A stretch of 64,000 bases of DNA from Gaiellales bacterium (GTDB lineage Bacteria; Actinomycetota; Thermoleophilia; Gaiellales; JAICJC01): positions 37,032 to 101,031 of the forward strand of contig DASUHM010000016.1 of assembly GCA_036273515.1 (NCBI GenBank). Direction: 5' to 3'. The notes below the pieces were generated by a model, which made no database searches, had not been told where the DNA came from, and worked only from the letters and a program-made list of their open reading frames with translations. Within the stretch, counting starts at the first letter, position 1, and each line of letters begins with the position of its first letter. Made by a program: the position numbers and the translations under genes. Below, piece after piece: positions 40,427-49,849 of this stretch.

Positions 40427-41395
40427 GTGAGGGTCGTGATCGCGCCGGACAAGCTCGCCGGCACCTACACGGCGGCCGAGGCCGCCTCCGCGCTCGCCGC
40501 GGGATGGCGCGGGATCCGCCCCGGCGACGACCTGGCCGCGGCGCCGCTGGCCGACGGCGGCGAGGGCACCGCCGAGGCGCTGCTGGCGGCCCGGGGCGGC
40601 GAGTGGCGGTCGTGCACCGTGCGCGACGCGCTGGGGCGGCCGCGGCGGGCCCGCTTCGCCCTGCTGGCCGACGGCGAGGCGGCGCTCGACGTGGCCGAGG
40701 CGTGCGGCCGCCAGACCGTCGCCGACCTGCCGCCCGACCCGATGGCCGCGAGCTCGTTCGGGGCAGGCCAGCTGATCGCCGCGGCCGTCGTGGCGGGCGC
40801 GCCCCGGATCACGATCGGTGTCGGCGGCACCGCCAGCACGGACGGCGGCGAGGGGTTGCGGCTGGCGCTTGGCGATGCGGCCGAGGGCGTGGAGCTCGTG
40901 GCCGCCCTCGACGTGCGAAACCCCCTGCTCGGGCCGGACGGCGCGGCGGCGGTGTTCGGACCGCAGAAGGGTGCGACGCCCGACCAGGTCGAGGCGCTCG
41001 ACCGGCGCCTGGCCGCGCTCGAGCTGAGCACGGCCGATCTGCCCGGCGCGGGCGCCGGCGGGGGCGTCGGCGCGATGCTGATGGCGCTCGGCGCACGTGC
41101 CGTCGCCGGCGCCGAGGTCGTGGCCGCCGCGGCCCGTCTCGACGACCTTCTGGCCGGCGCCGGCGTGTGCCTGACGGCGGAGGGCAAGATCGACCGCGGC
41201 ACGCTCGGCGGCAAGGTCGTCGTCACCGTGGCAGACAAATGCGCACGCGCGCGCGTCAAATGCATAGCGGTCGGCGGTGTCGTCGATCCGGACGCGGCGG
41301 GAGAGCTCGAGCGACGGGGATGCGAGACCTACGAGTGCGGGGACATGCGGCGGGCAGGGGCGGAGCTGGCGGGGCGGCCCTGGCCGCCCTCCTGA
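40427..41395 (+). CDS. glxK: Glycerate kinase
   Basis: GckA/GlxK type-I glycerate kinase of 322 residues, phosphorylating D-glycerate. N terminus RVVIAPDKLAGTYTA, phosphate motif ADGGEGTAEAL, GVGGTASTDGGEGLRLALG, and TAEGKIDRGTLGGKV. GTG at 40427 best matches the family N terminus; GTG 40421 is also possible. No good ribosome site is present. It starts 27 bp after the palindromic element. Overlaps the next gene by 76 bp. Confidence 0.92.
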   Translation: MRVVIAPDKLAGTYTAAEAASALAAGWRGIRPGDDLAAAPLADGGEGTAEALLAARGGEWRSCTVRDALGRPRRARFALLADGEAALDVAEACGRQTVADLPPDPMAASSFGAGQLIAAAVVAGAPRITIGVGGTASTDGGEGLRLALGDAAEGVELVAALDVRNPLLGPDGAAAVFGPQKGATPDQVEALDRRLAALELSTADLPGAGAGGGVGAMLMALGARAVAGAEVVAAAARLDDLLAGAGVCLTAEGKIDRGTLGGKVVVTVADKCARARVKCIAVGGVVDPDAAGELERRGCETYECGDMRRAGAELAGRPWPPS

Positions 41396-42711
41396 TCGCG
41401 GCCGCCTGCTCGGGACACGGCGGCGCGGCATCGACCGCCTCCCGCCCGGTCGCGGGCGGCGCGTGCGGCCGCCGCCCGGCATACGCAAGGCCGTCTCCGA
41501 CCCGGCCGCGCTACCGGCTGGACGTCCGCATCCCGGCCCGCGGCCCGGTCACCGGCACGCTCGCGGTCGTCTTCATGCCCGACCTGCCCACCGGCCGGCT
41601 CGTGTTCCGGCTGTGGCCGAACGGGCCGCGGCAGGCCGATGAGGGCTCCCACCTGGCCGTGTCGGACGTGCGACTGGCCGGCCGGCCCGCGGCGACGTCG
41701 CTTCCCGACCCGACCACGCTCGTCGTGCGCGGTGCGCATCCGTTCGCAACCGGCGCGCCCGTGCGCGTCTCGATGCGCTTCCGCCTGCGCGTGCCCACCG
41801 GCGTCGTCGACCGGCTGGCCCGGGTCGGGGGATCGGTGCGGCTCGGCTCGTTCTATCCGATCCTGCCGTGGGAGGCGGGCGTCGGCTGGGATCTCGACCC
41901 GCCCACGACGAGCCTGGCGGAGACGTCGTCCTCGCCCACCGCCGACTACACGGTGCGCCTGCACCTGCCCGCCGGGACGACCGCGATCGCCACCGGCGAG
42001 CCGGCCGGCGGCGGCATCTGGCGAGCGCGGGCGGTGCGCGACTTCGCCGTCGGCGCCGGCCGCTTCGAGACGGCGACGGCCACCGCCCACGCGCCGCGGC
42101 CGGTGCGCGTGGTCGTCGGCGTCGAGGCCGGGATGTCGCTTCGCCCCGAGTCCGTGGCCGCCGAGGTGGCGAACGACCTCGGCGTGCTGGCCCGCCGCTT
42201 CGGCCCCTACCCCTGGCCGTCGCTCCGCGTCGCCGTCCTGCCCGACCTGAAGGAGGTCGGCATCGAGTATCCGACGATGATCTTCCTCGGCGCCGACACC
42301 GCCGGCGAGTTGACGCGGCACGAGGTCGCCCACCAGTGGTTCTACAGCCTCGTCGGCAACGACCAGGCCCGCGACCCGGTGCTCGACGAGGGCCTCGCCA
42401 CCTACGCGATGGGGCCGCCGCTCGTCCACATCCCGGTCTCGCCCGCATTCCTACGCCGCACCGGCCAGCCGATGTCGGTCTGGGATCGCGGCCCGTACCG
42501 GGCCTACCAGCTCGGCGTCTACATCGACGGCGCCCGGGCGGTGCGCTCGCTCGGCCCGCAGCCCCTCGCCGACTGCGCCCTGCGGGCCTACGTGGCCCGC
42601 AACGCCTACGCGATCGCCACCCAGACGGGCTTCGTCAAGGCGGTCGCGCCGGTCGTCCCGTCCGCGCCGCGGCGGCTGGCCCGGTTCGGCATCCCGGCCG
42701 GGCATGGGTGA
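41320..42711 (+). CDS. M1-type zinc metallopeptidase, probable lipoprotein
   Basis: A 463-residue exported aminopeptidase-like protein. The N terminus has a hydrophobic stretch LAALLIAAAC followed by SGHGG, resembling a lipoprotein signal with Cys at about residue 30. The zinc motif is HEVAHQ (334-339) with the third ligand E357, exactly 18 residues after HExxH, typical of gluzincins of family M1. The GAMEN-like exopeptidase motif appears as EYPTMIF, so aminopeptidase activity is uncertain. Shorter than most M1 enzymes. Confidence 0.85.
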   Translation: MRDLRVRGHAAGRGGAGGAALAALLIAAACSGHGGAASTASRPVAGGACGRRPAYARPSPTRPRYRLDVRIPARGPVTGTLAVVFMPDLPTGRLVFRLWPNGPRQADEGSHLAVSDVRLAGRPAATSLPDPTTLVVRGAHPFATGAPVRVSMRFRLRVPTGVVDRLARVGGSVRLGSFYPILPWEAGVGWDLDPPTTSLAETSSSPTADYTVRLHLPAGTTAIATGEPAGGGIWRARAVRDFAVGAGRFETATATAHAPRPVRVVVGVEAGMSLRPESVAAEVANDLGVLARRFGPYPWPSLRVAVLPDLKEVGIEYPTMIFLGADTAGELTRHEVAHQWFYSLVGNDQARDPVLDEGLATYAMGPPLVHIPVSPAFLRRTGQPMSVWDRGPYRAYQLGVYIDGARAVRSLGPQPLADCALRAYVARNAYAIATQTGFVKAVAPVVPSAPRRLARFGIPAGHG

Positions 42712-42817
42712 ACGCATGGTGGCCGGGGTAGGGGATCAGCGAACCCGGTGGTAACGTCCCCTCGAGGTCGCGGGCGGGCCGTTCCTCCGTGCGGCCGAAG
42801 GTCGAGAGGAGTACGTC

Positions 42818-43918
42818 ATGACGAACACGTTGAAGCAGCTTGCGGCTGCGGGTACGAGCCCGTGGCTGGACAACATCCGGCGCGGTTGGCTGCAGTCGGG
42901 CGAATTCCGGCGGATGGTCGACGAGGGCGTCGTCGGCGTCACGTCGAATCCCACCATCTTCCAGAAGGCGATCGCCGACTCGACGGACTACGACGAGGCC
43001 GTTGCCGCCCTGGCGGCGTCCGGCGCCACGCCCACCGACACGTTCTTCGAGCTCGCCATCGCCGACGTGCGCGAGGCGGCCGATCAGATCCGCGGCGTGT
43101 ACGACGCCACCGGCCACCTCGACGGCTACGTGTCGTTCGAGCTCCCGCCGGCGATGGCGAACGATACTGCCAAGTCGATCGCCGCCGCGCCGGAGTTCTT
43201 CCAGCGCATCGACCGGCCGAACGTCTACATCAAGATCCCCGGCACGTCCGCGGGCGCGCCCGCGATCGAGGAGACCATCGCCGCCGGCGTGAACGTGAAC
43301 GTCACGCTGCTCTTCTCGCTCAAGAACTACAAGGCGATCCACGAGGCCTACATCCGCGGCCTGGAGCGGCGGGTCGAGGCCGGCGAGCCGATCTCCGACC
43401 TCTACTCGGTGGCGAGCTTCTTCGTATCCCGGGTCGACACGGCGGTCGACGCCGACCTTCCCGACGACTCGCCGCTTCGCGGCAAGGCGGCCGTCGCGAA
43501 CGCGAAGCTGGCCTACCAGCGGTTCCTGGACATCACCGGCTCCGACCGCTGGCGGGCGCTGGCGGAGAAGGGCGCCAACGTGCAGCGGCCGCTGTGGGCG
43601 TCGACGGGGACGAAGAACCCCGCCTACTCCGACATCCTCTACGTCGAGGAGCTGATCGGGCCGGACTGCGTGAATACGATGCCCGAGGGCACGATCTCGG
43701 CCTTCCTCGACCACGGCACCGTCCGCCGCACCGTCGACGCAGACGTCGACGGCGCCCGCCGGATCATCGAGCAGGTGGAGGCGGCCGGGGTCAGCCTGGA
43801 CGCGGTCACGGCGAAGCTCGAGTCCGACGGCGTCGACAGCTTCTCCGCCTCGTTCGACGCGCTGATCTCGACGCTCGAGAAGAGCATGGAGGACCAGCGT
43901 GCCCGCGGCGCAGCCTGA
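42818..43918 (+). CDS. tal: Transaldolase
   Basis: Pentose-phosphate enzyme transferring dihydroxyacetone; 366 residues. Schiff-base lysine K139 in NVYIKIPGT; GVTSNPTIFQKAI near residue 40 is diagnostic. A GAGAGGAG ribosome site precedes ATG 42818; TAACGT about 60 bp upstream could be the operon -10. Its 3' end overlaps pgi by 20 bp. Confidence 0.96.
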   Translation: MTNTLKQLAAAGTSPWLDNIRRGWLQSGEFRRMVDEGVVGVTSNPTIFQKAIADSTDYDEAVAALAASGATPTDTFFELAIADVREAADQIRGVYDATGHLDGYVSFELPPAMANDTAKSIAAAPEFFQRIDRPNVYIKIPGTSAGAPAIEETIAAGVNVNVTLLFSLKNYKAIHEAYIRGLERRVEAGEPISDLYSVASFFVSRVDTAVDADLPDDSPLRGKAAVANAKLAYQRFLDITGSDRWRALAEKGANVQRPLWASTGTKNPAYSDILYVEELIGPDCVNTMPEGTISAFLDHGTVRRTVDADVDGARRIIEQVEAAGVSLDAVTAKLESDGVDSFSASFDALISTLEKSMEDQRARGAA

Positions 43919-45422
43919 CCTGGGCGAGGCGGTCGTCGCGGCCGAGGCCGAGCTCGAGGAGGCCGATTTCCTCGAGCGGCTGCGACGGCGCGACCCATCG
44001 CTTTGGCCAGGCGACCAGGCCGACATCGCCGACCGGATGGGCTGGCTGCCCGTGGTCGCGGCCATGCGCGCCCAGGCGACCCAGTTGAACGAGTGGGCGG
44101 CCGAGGTGCGCGGCTCGCTGCCGCACGCGGTGCAGCTCGGCATGGGCGGCTCCTCGCTCGGCCCCGAGGTCCTGCGCCAGACGTTCGACAGCGACCGGCT
44201 CGACGTCACCGACACCACCTTCCCGGACGCCGTGCGCGCGTCCGAGCACACCGACGCGCTCTACGTGGTCGCGTCCAAGTCGGGCGGCACGCTCGAGACG
44301 CGCTCCCACGAGGCGTACTTCTGGGAGCGCACCGGCGGCGACCCGTCCCGCTTCGCGGCGATCACCGACGCCGGCTCCGACCTCGAGTCGACCGCGCTCG
44401 AGCGCGGCTACCGGCGCTCGTTCCAGAACCCGGCCGACATCGGCGGCCGCTACTCGGTGCTCTCCTACTTCGGCCTCGTCGCCGCGGCGCTCGCGGGCAT
44501 CGACATCGAGGCGCTGCTGGGAACGATCGCGCACGACGAGCAGGGCCCCGAGATCTACGCCGGCGCCGCCCTGGGAGCGGCCCTCGGCGGGCTCGGCCGG
44601 AACGGCCACGACAAGGTGACGATCGTCGCCGAGGGCCGGTTCGCGAGCTTCGGCCTGTGGGCCGAGCAGCTGCTGGCCGAGTCGACGGGCAAGCAGGGCA
44701 AGGGGCTCGTCCCGGTCGCCGGCGAGGAGCTCGGCGACCCGGACTCCTACGGCTCCGACCGCGTCTTCGTCCACCTGCGCAGCGACGGCTCTCACGATGC
44801 CGCCATGCATCGCCTGGCCGAGGCCGGCCACCCCGTCCTGACCCGCGAGATCGCCGATCCGCACGAGCTCGCAAACGAGTTCCTGCAGTGGGAGGTGGCG
44901 ACTGCCGCCGCCGGGATGCTGCTCGGCATCGACCCGTTCGACCAGCCCAACGTGGCCGAGTCGAAGGCGAACACCGATCGCGTGCTTCGGGAGTGGGAGG
45001 GCTCGGGCGAGCTGCCCGACCCCGGCGCCGACTCGATCGACGACGTCCTGGGCGCGATTGCCCCCGGCGGCTACGTCGCGATCATGGCCTATGTCGATCC
45101 GACCGTGCCCAACGAGGACCGGTTCCGGGTCGTGCGCACCGCCATTCGCGACCGCTACCAGGTGGCGACCACGTTCGGCTTCGGCCCGCGCTTCCTGCAC
45201 TCGACCGGCCAGCTGCACAAGGGCGGGCCCCAGGTCGGCTGCTTCATCCAGGTCGTCGATCCCGATCCGGGCGACCTGCCCATCCCGGGCAAGCCGTTCG
45301 GGTTCGGGACGCTGATCCAGGCCCAGGCCATCGGCGACCGCCAGGCCCTGCGCAGCCGCAGCCGCCCGGTCGCGGTGATGACGCCGGACGAGCTCGAGTC
45401 GCTCATCGTGGGGAGCCGGTAG
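43899..45422 (+). CDS. pgi: Glucose-6-phosphate isomerase
   Basis: SIS-fold isomerase of 507 residues. Sugar-phosphate motifs are GMGGSSLGPEV and VASKSGGTLET; the distal region has FGFGPRFLHSTGQLHKGGP with catalytic His and Lys. The sequence resembles the isomerase half of bifunctional transaldolase/isomerase proteins rather than E. coli Pgi. The GTG start overlaps tal by 20 nt. Inside the tal-zwf operon. Confidence 0.92.
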   Translation: MPAAQPDLGEAVVAAEAELEEADFLERLRRRDPSLWPGDQADIADRMGWLPVVAAMRAQATQLNEWAAEVRGSLPHAVQLGMGGSSLGPEVLRQTFDSDRLDVTDTTFPDAVRASEHTDALYVVASKSGGTLETRSHEAYFWERTGGDPSRFAAITDAGSDLESTALERGYRRSFQNPADIGGRYSVLSYFGLVAAALAGIDIEALLGTIAHDEQGPEIYAGAALGAALGGLGRNGHDKVTIVAEGRFASFGLWAEQLLAESTGKQGKGLVPVAGEELGDPDSYGSDRVFVHLRSDGSHDAAMHRLAEAGHPVLTREIADPHELANEFLQWEVATAAAGMLLGIDPFDQPNVAESKANTDRVLREWEGSGELPDPGADSIDDVLGAIAPGGYVAIMAYVDPTVPNEDRFRVVRTAIRDRYQVATTFGFGPRFLHSTGQLHKGGPQVGCFIQVVDPDPGDLPIPGKPFGFGTLIQAQAIGDRQALRSRSRPVAVMTPDELESLIVGSR

Positions 45423-45424
45423 CC

Positions 45425-46945
45425 GTGGCCCAGGTCGTCAGCGACCCGAAGGCCAACCCGCTCCGTGTCGGCCTCCGCGCCGGTGGCGCGACCGTCCCGG
45501 CCGTGTTCGTCATCTTCGGCGCCACCGGCGACCTCGCCCACCGCAAGCTCCTGCCGGCGATCTACAACCTCGGCGCCCGCGGCCTCCTGCCGAACCGGTT
45601 CGCCGTCGTCGGCTACGCCCGCAGCGAGATGTCCGACGACGAGTACCGCGAGCAGGCCCGCGCGTCGCTCGAGCGGTTCTCCCGCACCCGGATCGACGAG
45701 AGCTACTGGACCGCCTTCGCCGACTCGCTGCACTACCAGAGCGGCGGGTTCGACGACCAGGACGCGTTCCGCGCGCTCGGCGAGCGGCTGGCGCGGATCG
45801 ACGCCGGCCACGGCACCGAGGGCAACCGCGTCTTCTACCTGTCCACGCCGGCGAGCTTCTTCCCGGTGATCGTGAACAACATGGGCGCCGCCGGGCTGAA
45901 CGATCCGCCCGGGTTCGCCCGCGTCGTGATCGAGAAGCCGTTCGGCCACGACCTGACGACGGCCCGCGACCTGGCCGAGACGGTGCACCAGTCGTTCCAG
46001 GAGCGCCAGATCTACCGGATCGACCACTACCTGGGCAAGGAGACCGTCCAGAACATCTTCGTGTTCCGGTTCGCGAACGCGATCTTCGAGCCGGTGTGGA
46101 CGAACCGCTACGTCGACCACGTCCAGATCACCGTCGCCGAGTCGCTCGGCGTGGAGCACCGGGCCGCGTTCTACGAGGAGACGGGTGTCGTCCGCGACAT
46201 CGTCCAGAACCATCTCCTGCAGGTGCTGGCGCTGGTGGCGATGGAGCCGCCGGCCGCGTTCGAGGCCGACGCCGTCCGCGACGAGAAGACGAAGGTCTTG
46301 CGGGCGACGCGGCCGCTCTCGTTCGAGAACACCGTCCGCGGCCAGTACGGCAAGGGGTTCGTGGCCGGCGAGGAGTCGTCGGCCTACGCCGAGGAGGAGG
46401 GCGTCCCGCCCGACTCCAACACGCCCACCTTCATCGCCGCCAAGATGGAGATCGACAATTGGCGCTGGGCGGGGACGCCGTTCTACATCCGCACCGGCAA
46501 GCGCATGCCGAAGCGCGTGACCGAGGTGGCGGTCCAGTTCAAGCGCGTCCCCCACCTCCCGTTCACGATGGGGGCGGCGGAGCACCTCGAGGCCAACTCG
46601 CTCGTTCTGCGCATCCAGCCCGACGAGGGCATCTCGCTGCGCTTCGGGGCGAAGGCGCCGTCGCCGACGGTGGCGATCAGCACGGTCAACATGGACTTCC
46701 TGTACGGCTCCGCCTTCCTGAACGACGTGCCGGAGGCGTACGAGACGCTGATCCTCGACGCGATCCGGGGCGACCGCACCCTGTTCACGCCGCAGGACGG
46801 CGTCGAGCGCTCGTGGGAGATCTGCGACCCGCTGCTCGAGCAGTGGCGGTCGGGCACGCCCCAGGTGTACGCGTCCGGCTCGTGGGGCCCCGAGGCCGCG
46901 TTCGACCTGATCACGCGCGACGGACGGCGCTGGCGGCGGCCGTGA
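45425..46945 (+). CDS. zwf: Glucose-6-phosphate 1-dehydrogenase
   Basis: Makes NADPH and 6-phosphogluconolactone; 506 residues. Coenzyme motif FGATGDLAHRKLLPAIYNL; active site RIDHYLGKETVQN; EKPFGHDL. GTG at 45425 is 2 nt after the pgi stop. The C terminus overlaps opcA by GTGA. With tal, pgi, opcA and pgl it forms the oxidative branch operon. Confidence 0.97.
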   Translation: MAQVVSDPKANPLRVGLRAGGATVPAVFVIFGATGDLAHRKLLPAIYNLGARGLLPNRFAVVGYARSEMSDDEYREQARASLERFSRTRIDESYWTAFADSLHYQSGGFDDQDAFRALGERLARIDAGHGTEGNRVFYLSTPASFFPVIVNNMGAAGLNDPPGFARVVIEKPFGHDLTTARDLAETVHQSFQERQIYRIDHYLGKETVQNIFVFRFANAIFEPVWTNRYVDHVQITVAESLGVEHRAAFYEETGVVRDIVQNHLLQVLALVAMEPPAAFEADAVRDEKTKVLRATRPLSFENTVRGQYGKGFVAGEESSAYAEEEGVPPDSNTPTFIAAKMEIDNWRWAGTPFYIRTGKRMPKRVTEVAVQFKRVPHLPFTMGAAEHLEANSLVLRIQPDEGISLRFGAKAPSPTVAISTVNMDFLYGSAFLNDVPEAYETLILDAIRGDRTLFTPQDGVERSWEICDPLLEQWRSGTPQVYASGSWGPEAAFDLITRDGRRWRRP

Positions 46946-47862
46946 TCGCGAACGCGCCGGTCGAGCTCACCGATCTGGCCCAGGTCGAGCGGGCCTTGGC
47001 CGCCGACCGCGAGGGCGGCGCCGGCGCCGTCCGCGCCACCACGCTCAACCTGATCGTCTACGCGCCGACCGCCGAGGACGTCGTCTTCACCCAGCACGCG
47101 CTCGAGCGGATCGGCGGCAGCCGGCCGCTGCGGGCGATCGTCGCCACCGCCGGGAGCGACGGCGTGCGGGCGACGGTGGCCACCTCGTGCTGGCTGGGCA
47201 CCGGCATGCAGCAGGTGTGCTCGGAGCAGATCTTCCTCACGGCCCGCGCCGATGCGCTGCCGAGCGCCGTCCTTTCGCTGCTCGTCACCGACCTGCCGAC
47301 GTACACCTGGTGGCAGGGCCCGATCCCGCAGGGGCAGGTCATCCTGGCCGATCTCTCCCGGCTCTCGTCCTCGACGGTCGTCGACTCGAGCGTGTCCTCG
47401 CTGGAGGGCGTCGCCGGGGTCGGGCGGCTCGACTCGTGGGTGACCGACCTCGCCTGGCTGCGGCTGGAGCCGTGGCGGGAGGCGATCGCGTCGGTCTTCG
47501 ACCCGGTCGCGGCCGCGGCCGCGCTGGACGACGTGCAGGCGGTGTCGGTCGCCGGGCCGGTGAACGAGGCCCGCCTGCTGGCGGGCTGGCTGTGCTCCCG
47601 GCTGGATCGCGAAGTCGCGCTGGAGCACGCCGAGGACATCCACGTCCAGCGGGTGGCCGTGCGCTGCGGCAGCTCGGAGTACGTCATCGAGCGGCACGCC
47701 CGCGACCACGTCGGCCGCGCCTACGGACCGGGGACGACGGAGCACCCGATCGTGCTGCCGATCCTGGACGCGTCGACCCTGCTCGGCCGCGCGCTCGACA
47801 TCCGCGCCGCGGACCAGGTGTTCGAGGCGGCGCTCGCCTCGGCCGTGGGGCAGGCGGCATGA
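46942..47862 (+). CDS. opcA: Glucose-6-phosphate dehydrogenase assembly protein OpcA
   Basis: A 306-residue OpcA-family protein needed for full activity or assembly of Zwf in actinobacteria and cyanobacteria. The family segments TSCWLGTGMQQVCSEQI and LLVTDLPTYTWWQGP are present. GTG at 46942 overlaps the zwf stop and its own stop overlaps pgl (ATGA), so stoichiometric production with Zwf is likely. Confidence 0.92.
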   Translation: MIANAPVELTDLAQVERALAADREGGAGAVRATTLNLIVYAPTAEDVVFTQHALERIGGSRPLRAIVATAGSDGVRATVATSCWLGTGMQQVCSEQIFLTARADALPSAVLSLLVTDLPTYTWWQGPIPQGQVILADLSRLSSSTVVDSSVSSLEGVAGVGRLDSWVTDLAWLRLEPWREAIASVFDPVAAAAALDDVQAVSVAGPVNEARLLAGWLCSRLDREVALEHAEDIHVQRVAVRCGSSEYVIERHARDHVGRAYGPGTTEHPIVLPILDASTLLGRALDIRAADQVFEAALASAVGQAA

Positions 47863-48512
47863 ACCTGACGGTCTGCAGGGACGGTGCCGACCTCGCCCGC
47901 CGGGCGGCCGACGCCTTCGTCGAGGCGGCCGCGTCCGGCGAGCGGCCGGCGGTGTGCCTCACCGGCGGCTCCACGCCGCAGGTGATGCATCGCCTGCTGG
48001 CCTCGCCCGAGTACGCCGGGCGGGTGGACTGGCCGCGCCTGAACGTGTTCTTCGGCGACGAGCGCCAGGTGCCGCTGGACGACCCGCGCTCGAACTACCG
48101 CGCCGCGTGCGAGACGCTGCTCGACCACGTCCCCGTCGATCCGGCCAAGGTGCACCCGCTCACGGACGCCGACGAGTACGAGGGCCTGCTGCGGTCGTTC
48201 TTCGGCGACCGGCCCGACTTCGACCTGCTCTTCCTCGGCATGGGCGACGACGGCCACACCGCGTCGCTCTTCCCCGGCTCGGTCTCGCTCCACGAGGACG
48301 AGCGGTGGGTGATCGACCCGCCGGACGTCGTCCAGGGGATGGCCCGGCACACGCTGACGTTCCCCGCCCTGTCGGCGGCGCGGCGGACGATCTTCCTCGT
48401 CTCCGGCGCCGCCAAGGCCCCGGCGCTGGCCCGCATCCGCGCCGGCGAGCAGCTCCCGGCCGGGATGGTGCCCGGCGCGGAGTGGCTCGCGGACGAGGCC
48501 GCGGTCGGTTAG
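47859..48512 (+). CDS. pgl: 6-phosphogluconolactonase
   Basis: DevB-type lactonase of 217 residues. Motifs: CLTGGSTPQVMH, FFGDERQVPLDDPRSNY and LGMGDDGHTASLFPGS. ATG overlaps the opcA stop. Last gene of the operon. Its TAG is within TTAG, which also supplies a TAA stop for a small convergent ORF. Confidence 0.95.
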   Translation: MNLTVCRDGADLARRAADAFVEAAASGERPAVCLTGGSTPQVMHRLLASPEYAGRVDWPRLNVFFGDERQVPLDDPRSNYRAACETLLDHVPVDPAKVHPLTDADEYEGLLRSFFGDRPDFDLLFLGMGDDGHTASLFPGSVSLHEDERWVIDPPDVVQGMARHTLTFPALSAARRTIFLVSGAAKAPALARIRAGEQLPAGMVPGAEWLADEAAVG

Positions 48513-48718
48513 CCGACGAGCTCCGCCCGGCGCAGGCCGGAGTGGCGCTCGACGTGGTCGAGCAACAGGTCGACCCGGTCCCGGAGCCGGACGAGGCCGC
48601 GGATATCCGGCCGCGCGAACACGTCCAGCGCGGCCGCGAGCGTCTTGGCCACGACCTCGAGGCCTTCGCCGCCCAGCGCGCCGGCGCGGCGGGCGACGTC
48701 TCGATCGCGCGGCCGCAG
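48509..48718 (-). CDS. Candidate small protein (69 aa, CTG start)
   Basis: Not recognised. The minus-strand frame has coding-like composition: GGEGLEVVAKTLAAALDVF, then a charged helix ending VERHSGLRRAELVG. A perfect GGAGG lies 7 nt before an in-frame CTG at 48718; no ATG, GTG or TTG exists upstream after the qor stop. A GTG at 48652 would give 47 residues. The TAA stop shares TTAG with the pgl stop. The rest of the 48513-48820 gap holds nothing else recognisable. Confidence 0.4.
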   Translation of the reverse strand: MRPRDRDVARRAGALGGEGLEVVAKTLAAALDVFARPDIRGLVRLRDRVDLLLDHVERHSGLRRAELVG

Positions 48719-48820
48719 CCGGCGACCTCCGTTGGCGTTCGTGTGCGCATGCTCGCAGTGTGCGGCCGGGCCGGGTATCGGTGCGGTGAACGTGTGGCGA
48801 CCGGGCGGTGAAGCCGGCGC

Positions 48821-49810
48821 TCAGTCGATCTCGACGAGTACCTTGCCGACGGCACCGCTCTCGACCGCCTCGTGCGCCGCGGCGATGTCGTCGAGCGCGA
48901 AGCGATGGGCGGGGAGCTCGCTCAGGTCGCCGGCCGCGAGCGCGGCGCTCACGTCGTCGACCGCCCGGGCCAGCCACTCGGCCGCGACGTTGTAGACGAG
49001 CACGAAGCGCAGGGCCACGTTTCGCACCATCAACGGCCGCACCGGCGTCGCCAGGTCGCCGTCGGCCGCATAGATGGCGACGACGCCGTCCGGGGCGATC
49101 ACCTCCGCGTCGAGCGCCGCGTTGGCCGCCGGGGCGACCTCGACGATGCGGTCGACGCCCTCGGGCGCGGCCGCCCGGATCGTCGCGGCGCAGTCGTCGG
49201 CCCGGTAGTTCACGATCGCCTCGGCGCCGGCTTTACGGGCGAGCTCGGCCTTCTCGTCGGAGCTCACCGTCGCGATCACGTGCGCGCCGCCGCGCCGTCC
49301 GAGCTCGATCGCGAAGTGGCCCACGGCGCCGGCGCCGCCGGCCACGAGCACGGTGCTGCCGTCGATCGCGCCGTCGCGGAAGAGGCAGTGGTGCGCGGTC
49401 AGCGCGGGGATCCCGAGGCTGGCGCCGAGCTCGAACGAGGCGCCGGCCGGCAGCGGCACCGCCTGCCGCTCCGGCAGGCAGACCCACTGGGCGGCGCTCC
49501 CGTGCTGGCGGCCGTGGGCGGCGAACCACACCCACACCCGCGTCCCGGCCCGCCCGGCGTCCACGCCCTCGCCGACGGCGTCGATCTCGCCGGCGCCGTC
49601 CTGGTTCGGCACGAGGTACGGGAAGGGCGGGTCGCCGCCGCTCTGCGAGCCGCTGCGCACGCGCCAGTCGGTGGGGTTCACGGCGGAGACGCGCATGCGC
49701 ACGCGCACCTCGCCGGGGCCCGGCTCGGGCCGCTCGATCTCGGTCACGCGAAGGACGTCGCGCGCCGGCCCGTAGCGCTCGTACACGGCTGCGCGCATCG
49801 TCTCGGCCAT
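48821..49810 (-). CDS. Zinc-independent quinone oxidoreductase/MDR family protein
   Basis: Medium-chain dehydrogenase of 329 residues. A GroES-like N domain (EVRVRMRVSAVNPTDWR) is followed by NADPH motif VLVAGGAGAVGHFAIELG. The structural and catalytic zinc ligands of alcohol dehydrogenases are absent, so it is of quinone-oxidoreductase type. ATG at 49810 has TACGGT 8 nt upstream and no ribosome site. Divergent from the alpha/beta hydrolase gene. Confidence 0.87.
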   Translation of the reverse strand: MAETMRAAVYERYGPARDVLRVTEIERPEPGPGEVRVRMRVSAVNPTDWRVRSGSQSGGDPPFPYLVPNQDGAGEIDAVGEGVDAGRAGTRVWVWFAAHGRQHGSAAQWVCLPERQAVPLPAGASFELGASLGIPALTAHHCLFRDGAIDGSTVLVAGGAGAVGHFAIELGRRGGAHVIATVSSDEKAELARKAGAEAIVNYRADDCAATIRAAAPEGVDRIVEVAPAANAALDAEVIAPDGVVAIYAADGDLATPVRPLMVRNVALRFVLVYNVAAEWLARAVDDVSAALAAGDLSELPAHRFALDDIAAAHEAVESGAVGKVLVEID

Positions 49811-49818
49811 CGCCCCGA

Positions 49819-49824
49819 ACCGTA
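49819..49824 (-). promoter_or_regulatory. -10 element of the quinone oxidoreductase gene
   Basis: TACGGT on the minus strand, 8 nt before the ATG, in a 39-bp divergent gap. The plus-strand gene has TTTCAT 7 nt before its ATG, a poorer match. Confidence 0.35.
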
Positions 49825-49849
49825 GTCGAGACGTGCTTTCATCCCAGCC

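Noticed and set aside
40405..41319. Plus-strand frame extending the M1 peptidase upstream through glycerate kinase
   Set aside because: It is a shadow of the glycerate kinase gene in another frame; a signal-sequence-like stretch begins just after ATG 41320.
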